Of a stretch of 64,000 nucleotides of DNA, positions 58,575 to 64,000 are shown piece by piece (position 1 is the stretch's first letter; each line of letters begins with the position of its first letter). The notes under the pieces were generated by a model, which was given only the letters and a program-made list of their open reading frames with translations, was not told the DNA's origin and did not search any database. Both the position numbers and the translations under genes were made by a program. The DNA comes from QHWT01 sp963755695 (GTDB taxonomy: Bacteria > Acidobacteriota > Vicinamibacteria > Vicinamibacterales > 2-12-FULL-66-21), in contig CAVWLB010000010.1 in the NCBI GenBank assembly GCA_963755695.1, forward strand, positions 744,001 to 808,000, read 5' to 3'.

Positions 58575-61049
58575 TCACTCTGCTCTCAGCGCCTCGATGG
58601 GGTCGACCTCCGCAGCGCGCCGCGCGGGGATCCAGGTCGCCAGCGCTGCCAGCGCGACTTCCAGACAGGCGGCGGCACCCAGTGCGATCGGATCGTGTGG
58701 ACCGACGCCGACCAGCACGTGTGACACGGCGCGTCCCAATGCGAGCGCGCCGAGCAGTCCGAATGCCACTCCGACAGCAACGAGCACGAGCCCTTCCCGC
58801 AGCATGACCGCGCCGAGGCGCGCGCGATTGGCACCGAGTGCCGCGCGAATCGCCAGCTCCCGCCGGCGCGACGACACCGCGAGCGCGACGACCGCCCCCA
58901 GGCCCACAGCGGCCAGGGTTCCGGCCAGCGCGGAAAAGGCCAGGAAGACCCGGACGAGAAACCGCCACGGGGCGCTCTCCGCCGCCACGACATCAGCCAT
59001 GATCGTGGCCTCCGAAACCGCGGCATTCGGATCGATCTCCCGAGCGGACGCGCGAACCGATGCCACGACGTCGGCTGCGCCACCGCGGGACCTGACCATC
59101 AGCTGTTGGACGTGATTGGTTGATTGGCTGGCAGGCAGATAGAGATCGAGCCGCACGTCATTCAGACCGCGATAGCGAACATCCTCCACCACGCCAACCA
59201 CCGTCTGCCAGCCTTCCAATGAGCCTGGGACGGCATCCGTTTTGTACGCCTGATCCCGTAGCCGCTGGCCAAGCGGGTCGCGGCCGGGCCAGAGCCGACG
59301 TGCCGCGCTTTCGCTGACAATGACGACTCCATCGGTGGTCGCCGTATCAGTTGTCGCGAAGAGGCGCCCGCGCACGAGACGGATTCCCATCGTCGCGAAA
59401 TAGCCGGGCGTCACGATCTCGAGATTCATGTATGGATTCAGGGCCCATGCCGTGGGCTGCCTTGCAATCTGCCCGAACAACAGGGGCTGGGTGTCCCATC
59501 CGATTGGACCGCTCAGCGGACGAAGCGCCACGGCGCCTGCGGCCGCCACGTCGGGCAGCCCTTCGACCCGGCGGACGAGCGCGTCGTAGAAGGCATTCCA
59601 CCGCGTCGGATCCTCGGTGCCAGGTCTCACGGTCAACGCGACCAGACGGCTCGGATTGAAACCAAGCGCGGTGCGGACCATGCCGTGCAGCGTGCGCGCG
59701 AACAACGCGGTACCGGTGAGCAGGCTCAATGCGATCGCGACCTGCGCAACGACAACGATGCGCTGAACCCGCCGGCCGTGCGGGTCAGCCGCAACACGGC
59801 CGCCGTGAGCGAGCAGGCTCAGTGCATCGATTCGTGCGGCGACGAACGCCGGCCACACACCGCACAGCACCACCGTGACGAACGTCGCCAGCGCGCCGAA
59901 GGTCAGAACCGGGAGGTTGATCAGCGTCACGTCGGCGAGACGGGGAACTTCGACGGGAGCCAGCACGACGAGCATCCGCCCGATCGCGTATGCGACTGCA
60001 ATTCCGCCACAGACTGCGGCCGCGGTGACGAGCACACTTTCCATCAGGGCGATCCCGATCATTTGACGGGTAGACGCCCCAAGGGCCACGCGAATCGCGA
60101 GGATGCGTTGTCGGCGCGCAGAGCGCGCCACCTGGAGGCCGGCGACGTTCGCACCTGCGATCAGGAGCATCAGCGTCGCGCCGGCGAGCAGGGTCCAGAG
60201 CACCGGTTTCGCGGGACCCAGCAAGTACGTCGCGAGCGGGGTGACAACGACCGCTGAATTCGGCAGACCGTAGGAGGCGGTGTCCGCCGACTGCATAACG
60301 CCGGTCAGCTCACGCGACGCTCCGCCGACGGATGCGCCGCTCTTCAGTCTGCCGAGCGCGAAAAAGACCCGCAATTCCCGGATTGCACCGTCGGGGTCCG
60401 ATCCCCGGGCGAACGTGCGAACCAGAGGCGCGGCCGGCATCCAGACGTCGGCCCCGCGCGGATAATCGAACCCTTCGGCCATCACTCCCGCGACGGTGAC
60501 GAAGACCGTGGGACTGTCGGCATCGAGCTTGACGGGTACCGTCCGGCCGACAACCGAGGGATCTCCACCAAAGCGTCGCAGCCACAGGCCATGGCTGATG
60601 ATCATCACGCCCGGGCTGGATCGATCCTCATCGCCTGGTTCAAATCCGCGACCCAGGATCGGCCATGCACCGACAACCGGAAAGAAGGACGCCGAGACGG
60701 CGGCCAGGTTCGCCGACGGCTGGGCGTTCGGAGCGACCAGCGTCAGGGGCCAGTTCACCGATCCGACGACCGCCATCTGCTCGAACGAACGGGCGCGCGA
60801 TTGCCAATCGATCAGCTCGCCATACGCGACCTCAATCACCGGCACGGCCCGGCGATCGTCGCGCTGCCAGATCACCACGACACGGTCCTGGTCCCGGAAA
60901 GCGAAGGGACGGAGGACGACTGCCTGGACGATGGCGTAGACCGCCGTGATTGCGCCAATCGTGACGGCTAGCAGAACGACGGCCAGGCCGCTGAAGCGGC
61001 GATCACGAAGAAGTGACCGCGCGGCCTCTGGCAACACCACACGTCCCAT
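58575..61049 (-). CDS. ADOP-type ABC transporter permease (MacB/FtsX family)
   Basis: 824 residues. Two MacB_PCD + FtsX halves: helix 1 (FSGLAVVLLAVTIGAITAVY), periplasmic domain with FPVVGAWPILGRGFEPGDED, three helices from about 270, a second start at about 415 (VQRIVVVAQVAIALSLLTGT), GYFATMGIRLVRGRLFATTD and three final helices ending ARRAAEVDPIEALRAE. This duplicated-permease design without its own ATPase is the 'acidobacterial duplicated orphan permease' type. Its substrate is unknown; an unlinked MacB-type ATPase is presumed. The AGGAGCGG site precedes the ATG. Confidence 0.92.
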   Translation of the reverse strand: MGRVVLPEAARSLLRDRRFSGLAVVLLAVTIGAITAVYAIVQAVVLRPFAFRDQDRVVVIWQRDDRRAVPVIEVAYGELIDWQSRARSFEQMAVVGSVNWPLTLVAPNAQPSANLAAVSASFFPVVGAWPILGRGFEPGDEDRSSPGVMIISHGLWLRRFGGDPSVVGRTVPVKLDADSPTVFVTVAGVMAEGFDYPRGADVWMPAAPLVRTFARGSDPDGAIRELRVFFALGRLKSGASVGGASRELTGVMQSADTASYGLPNSAVVVTPLATYLLGPAKPVLWTLLAGATLMLLIAGANVAGLQVARSARRQRILAIRVALGASTRQMIGIALMESVLVTAAAVCGGIAVAYAIGRMLVVLAPVEVPRLADVTLINLPVLTFGALATFVTVVLCGVWPAFVAARIDALSLLAHGGRVAADPHGRRVQRIVVVAQVAIALSLLTGTALFARTLHGMVRTALGFNPSRLVALTVRPGTEDPTRWNAFYDALVRRVEGLPDVAAAGAVALRPLSGPIGWDTQPLLFGQIARQPTAWALNPYMNLEIVTPGYFATMGIRLVRGRLFATTDTATTDGVVIVSESAARRLWPGRDPLGQRLRDQAYKTDAVPGSLEGWQTVVGVVEDVRYRGLNDVRLDLYLPASQSTNHVQQLMVRSRGGAADVVASVRASAREIDPNAAVSEATIMADVVAAESAPWRFLVRVFLAFSALAGTLAAVGLGAVVALAVSSRRRELAIRAALGANRARLGAVMLREGLVLVAVGVAFGLLGALALGRAVSHVLVGVGPHDPIALGAAACLEVALAALATWIPARRAAEVDPIEALRAE

Positions 61050-61111
61050 GATCCGCTCCTGCCCGGAGGGTTCAGCACGTCCTCGAGTATCCGATCCGAT
61101 ATGCTAGAGGT

Positions 61112-62665
61112 ATGAGTCCACTTCGAGAATACCTGCATGCGTCGAAGCGCGTCGCCCGCATGACGGCCTGTGTCGCGATCGCGGGGGCGTCGCTTGCAGC
61201 AGCACAGACCCAGACGCCGACCGAGCCCCCAGGCCAGACGACGACCGCACCCACACAGCCGAAGGCCACCGAGCGGCCTGAGAACGCGATGCCGCCACTG
61301 CCGGCGGATGCTCACGTCGCTGAGACCATCCAGCTCGATGGCAAGCCGCTCAAGTACACCGTGACCGTCGGAACGCTGCCGGTGTACGGCCGTGACGCCA
61401 AGAAGAGCGCCGACGTCGTCTTTACCTCCTACACGGTCGAAGGACGCGACCGGCCAGTGACGTTCGCGCTCAACGGTGGACCGGGCGCCGCGTCGGTGTA
61501 TTTGAACCTTGGGGCGATCGGACCGAAACGAGTGGCGTTCGGCGACGAGGGGGACAGCCCTTCCGACGCCGTCCTCAGCGACAATCCGGGAACCTGGCTC
61601 GGCTTCACTGATCTGGTCTTCCTCGATCCGGTCGGGACTGGCTTCAGCCGATCGTACCTGAATGCGGACGACACGAAGCGTGAGTTTTACAGCACCGACA
61701 GCGACATCCACTATCTGTCACGGGTGATCTACGACTGGCTGTTGAAGAACCAGCGCCTGCGGTCCAGGAAGTATCTGGTTGGCGAAAGCTACGGGGGATA
61801 CCGCGGACCACGCATTACGCATTACCTGCAGACTCAGCTCGGCGTCGCGATGAACGGCCTCGTCCTCGTCTCACCGTATCTCAATCCGACGATCGACGAG
61901 GACGGCGACCTCTCGCCAATGGCGTGGATCGTCACGCTGCCGTCGATGGCGGCCGCGCACCTGGAGCGAAAGCACGGATTGACGCCAGCCGCGATGGCCG
62001 AGGTGATTGCCTACGCGCGCGGCGACTACGCGCAAGACTTGCTCAAGGGCCGATCGGACCCCCAAGCCACGGCGCGCATCGTCAAGCGTGTCACCGAGCT
62101 GACCGGCCTGGACGAGGGATTCGTGCGGCGAGCGGGAGGCCGGATCGACGTCGGCGCCTTCCTGCGTGAAATCGCGCGCGAAGGCGGCAAGATCGGAAGC
62201 GTCTACGACTCCAATGTGACTTCGTTCGATCCGTTTCCCTTCGCGTCACGTCAGCGGGGGAACGATCCACTGCTCGAGAGCATCGTTGCCCCGACCACTA
62301 CGGCAATGGTGGATTTCGTGACCCGGGCCGTTGGCTGGAAGGTCGACGCGCGCTACAACGCGCTCAGCTACGAGGTGAACAGCGCGTGGGAGCAGAACAG
62401 CAACGCGCTGCGGCAGGGGGCCGTGCCAGACTTGCGCCAGGCGGTCGCGGCAGATCCCAAGCTGCGCGTACTGATCGCCCATGGCTGGAACGACTTGTCG
62501 TGTCCGTTCATGGCCTCGGTGCTGACGGTCGATCAGATGCCGGAGATGGGCGACGCCTGGCGGGTGCAGGTGCGTGAGTATCCGGGCGGCCACATGTTCT
62601 ACAGCCGGCCGGAGAGCCGCGCGGCGTTCAAGAAGGACGTGCAGGAGATGTTCGCCAAGCACTGA
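61112..62665 (+). CDS. Exported serine carboxypeptidase (peptidase family S10)
   Basis: 517 residues with a signal peptide (cleavage near SLAAAQT) and a Pro/Thr-rich linker. The alpha/beta-hydrolase core has FALNGGPGAASVYLNLGAIG (oxyanion region), LDPVGTGFSRSY, the nucleophile in KYLVGESYGGYRGPRI (about 222-237), the Asp in IAHGWNDLSCPFMASV and the His in REYPGGHMFYSR. S10 peptidases remove C-terminal residues from peptides at acidic pH. It is divergent from the ADOP permease and convergent with the next, which suggests peptide-related export or nutrition, unproven. Confidence 0.93.
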   Translation: MSPLREYLHASKRVARMTACVAIAGASLAAAQTQTPTEPPGQTTTAPTQPKATERPENAMPPLPADAHVAETIQLDGKPLKYTVTVGTLPVYGRDAKKSADVVFTSYTVEGRDRPVTFALNGGPGAASVYLNLGAIGPKRVAFGDEGDSPSDAVLSDNPGTWLGFTDLVFLDPVGTGFSRSYLNADDTKREFYSTDSDIHYLSRVIYDWLLKNQRLRSRKYLVGESYGGYRGPRITHYLQTQLGVAMNGLVLVSPYLNPTIDEDGDLSPMAWIVTLPSMAAAHLERKHGLTPAAMAEVIAYARGDYAQDLLKGRSDPQATARIVKRVTELTGLDEGFVRRAGGRIDVGAFLREIAREGGKIGSVYDSNVTSFDPFPFASRQRGNDPLLESIVAPTTTAMVDFVTRAVGWKVDARYNALSYEVNSAWEQNSNALRQGAVPDLRQAVAADPKLRVLIAHGWNDLSCPFMASVLTVDQMPEMGDAWRVQVREYPGGHMFYSRPESRAAFKKDVQEMFAKH

Positions 62666-62697
62666 AAAGCGCTAATGAGGCGGCGTTCATCACCGCC

Positions 62698-64000
62698 TCA
62701 TTCCTGACGAAGCGCGACCATCGGATCGACACAGGCTGCCCGACGGGCTGGAATATAACAGGCGACGAGCGTAACCACGCCGAGCAGCCCGGCGACGGCT
62801 GCGTAGGACAGCGGATCGGTCGGCTGGACCCCGAACAACTGACTGCGTAGTAGCCGCGTCGACGCGACGCTCGCGGCCACGCCAGCGACCGCGCCCATCA
62901 GGACCAGCCGTACTCCCATCATCAACATCAGGCCGAGCACGTGACGCCGCGGTGCGCCGAGCGCCATGCGTACTCCGATCTCGTGCGTACGACGGGTCAC
63001 ATGGAAGGAAAGGACGCTGTAAATCCCGGCGGCGGCGAGGGCGAGGCCGAGTGCGGCGAACACGCTGAACAGCGCCATCGTGAATCGCGGTTGCATGACC
63101 TCTTCGCCAAGGAGCTCACTCATGGTGATCGGCCGACCGAGGGGCTGATCCGCATCCATCTGCCGCACCTGCGCGCGAATGGGGTTGAGGAGGAGGTGGG
63201 GATCGCCGATCGTTCGCACGGCCAGCGCGCGCTGCAGCTGGCCGACGATTGAATAGGGCATGACGAGAGCCGGCGCGGGCTCCGTGCGATAGCCGGCGTT
63301 CCGGGTATTGCCAATGACGCCGACGATCAGGACCTCGGGAGGACGGGCGGTATCGACCAGAGCTCGCGCCGGGGGACGCTCGAGGACAGCAAGCCGCGCC
63401 CGCGAGCCTATCGGATTCACGCCGGCGGGCCACAACTTCACCGCAGCCGCATTGATCACGGCAACGCGATCGCCGCGCTGCACTTCGGCGGCGTCGAACA
63501 TCCGCCCGCCGTGCAGGGGAATGCCGAACGTGCGCAGGTGATCGGCTCCGGCCAGATTGATGGTGATTTGCCTGGATTCGTCCGGTGGCTGACCCGAAAT
63601 CGTCAGTGGCGATTGGGCGCCTCCGAATGGCAGGCCGAACGTCGCCGCATCGACACCGGGCAGCGATCGGACGCGCTCCAGCAGATCCTGACCAAAGCGG
63701 TTGCGCTGCTCGAGGGTTGTGTACTTTGCCGGCGGCAGAGGAATCCCCACGACCAGGACTCGATCGGCCTTGACGCCGCTGTCGACGTTCTGCAGGGCCA
63801 CGAAGGTTCGTACGGTCAGGCCTGCGCTGATCAACAGCACGACCGACAGCGCCACTTCGACCACCACGAGGAGGTTGCGGGCCCGGCTGCCTTGCGTTCC
63901 CGCGCCAGTACTTCGGCTCGCCTTCAGCGCGTCGGTGACGTCCGGCTTCGATGCCTGCAATGCCGGCACCACGCCAAAGAGAATCCCGGTGAGCAGCGAC
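62698..64000 (-). CDS. ADOP-type ABC transporter permease, N-terminal part beyond window
   Basis: The frame is open to the window edge (434 codons), so this is the C-terminal half. LVVVEVALSVVLLISAGLTV starts the second permease unit. The periplasmic domain has FGIPLHGGRMFDAAEVQRGD, then FTMALFSVFAALGLALAAAG, THEIGVRMALGAPRRHVLGL (FtsX signature) and the end ARRAACVDPMVALRQE. Same family as the protein at 58575, from which it has diverged clearly. Confidence 0.9.
   Translation of the reverse strand, partial: SLLTGILFGVVPALQASKPDVTDALKASRSTGAGTQGSRARNLLVVVEVALSVVLLISAGLTVRTFVALQNVDSGVKADRVLVVGIPLPPAKYTTLEQRNRFGQDLLERVRSLPGVDAATFGLPFGGAQSPLTISGQPPDESRQITINLAGADHLRTFGIPLHGGRMFDAAEVQRGDRVAVINAAAVKLWPAGVNPIGSRARLAVLERPPARALVDTARPPEVLIVGVIGNTRNAGYRTEPAPALVMPYSIVGQLQRALAVRTIGDPHLLLNPIRAQVRQMDADQPLGRPITMSELLGEEVMQPRFTMALFSVFAALGLALAAAGIYSVLSFHVTRRTHEIGVRMALGAPRRHVLGLMLMMGVRLVLMGAVAGVAASVASTRLLRSQLFGVQPTDPLSYAAVAGLLGVVTLVACYIPARRAACVDPMVALRQE

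Noticed and set aside
1..64000. tRNA, rRNA, insertion sequence or prophage
   Set aside because: No cloverleaf with a proper T-loop and anticodon was found by eye, and no transposase, integrase or phage protein appears in any frame. A covariance-model scan would settle the RNA question.

Overview
This 64 kb window is GC-rich, densely coded chromosomal DNA with many short secreted or outer-membrane hypothetical proteins. Its gene content fits an Acidobacteriota genome, most likely Vicinamibacteria-like. The reasons are two large ADOP-type MacB/FtsX permeases, a protein joining a MerR-like HTH to a WD40/PD40 propeller, an overlapping TPR + CRTAC1 (FG-GAP/ASPIC) pair, tandem secreted amidohydrolases, an Oar-like TonB receptor remnant and HExxH proteins of a type I associate with that phylum. 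The taxonomy is inference. I see no tRNA, rRNA, CRISPR array, transposase, phage gene or plasmid origin.

Layout. 1-10.5 kb: partial zinc-type dehydrogenase, beta-barrel protein, GH15 hydrolase, aquaporin, two secreted hypotheticals, methyltransferase, MFS transporter and an RsbU-like PP2C phosphatase. 10.6-15.2 kb: small alpha/beta-barrel proteins, two regulator/SRPBCC pairs (HxlR and ArsR), and a graveyard holding an HExxH gene fragment and a deleted two-component system. 15.2-22.4 kb: a minus-strand sugar-type cluster (two Gfo/Idh/MocA dehydrogenases, DegT aminotransferase, amidohydrolase, MerA-like flavoprotein, D-2-hydroxyacid dehydrogenase). 22.6-30.2 kb: small secreted or membrane proteins, GH51-like arabinofuranosidase, cardiolipin synthase-like PLD, diguanylate cyclase and a TonB receptor remnant. 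30.5-33.7 kb: a translationally coupled three-gene envelope operon (IDPGTASY protein, NoeA-like methyltransferase, LTA-synthase-like AlkP protein). 33.7-45.8 kb: a second MFS transporter, the TPR-CRTAC1 pair, a MetE-like protein, an unrecognised outer-membrane candidate and a 1350-residue PASTA protein. 46-53 kb: two tandem amidohydrolases, a monooxygenase-like protein, a BBE oxidase and the HTH-propeller protein. 53-58.5 kb: a probable carbamoylation locus (ferritin-like membrane protein, NodU/TobZ-type carbamoyltransferase, DUF5989 protein, methyltransferase, divergent SGNH hydrolase). 58.5-64 kb: two ADOP permeases flanking a serine carboxypeptidase.

About ten otherwise well conserved genes are broken by frameshifts. 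Every internal shift I could resolve by hand was one extra base, never a missing one, and the shifts cluster in blocks while other multi-kilobase genes are clean. An insertion-biased sequencing or polishing artefact explains this better than mass pseudogenisation, so most of these genes are probably whole in the organism. Separate from that are real-looking lesions: a two-component system reduced to a response-regulator piece joined to the last 39 residues of a histidine kinase, a nonsense codon in a DUF1579-like gene, and an isolated TonB receptor fragment.
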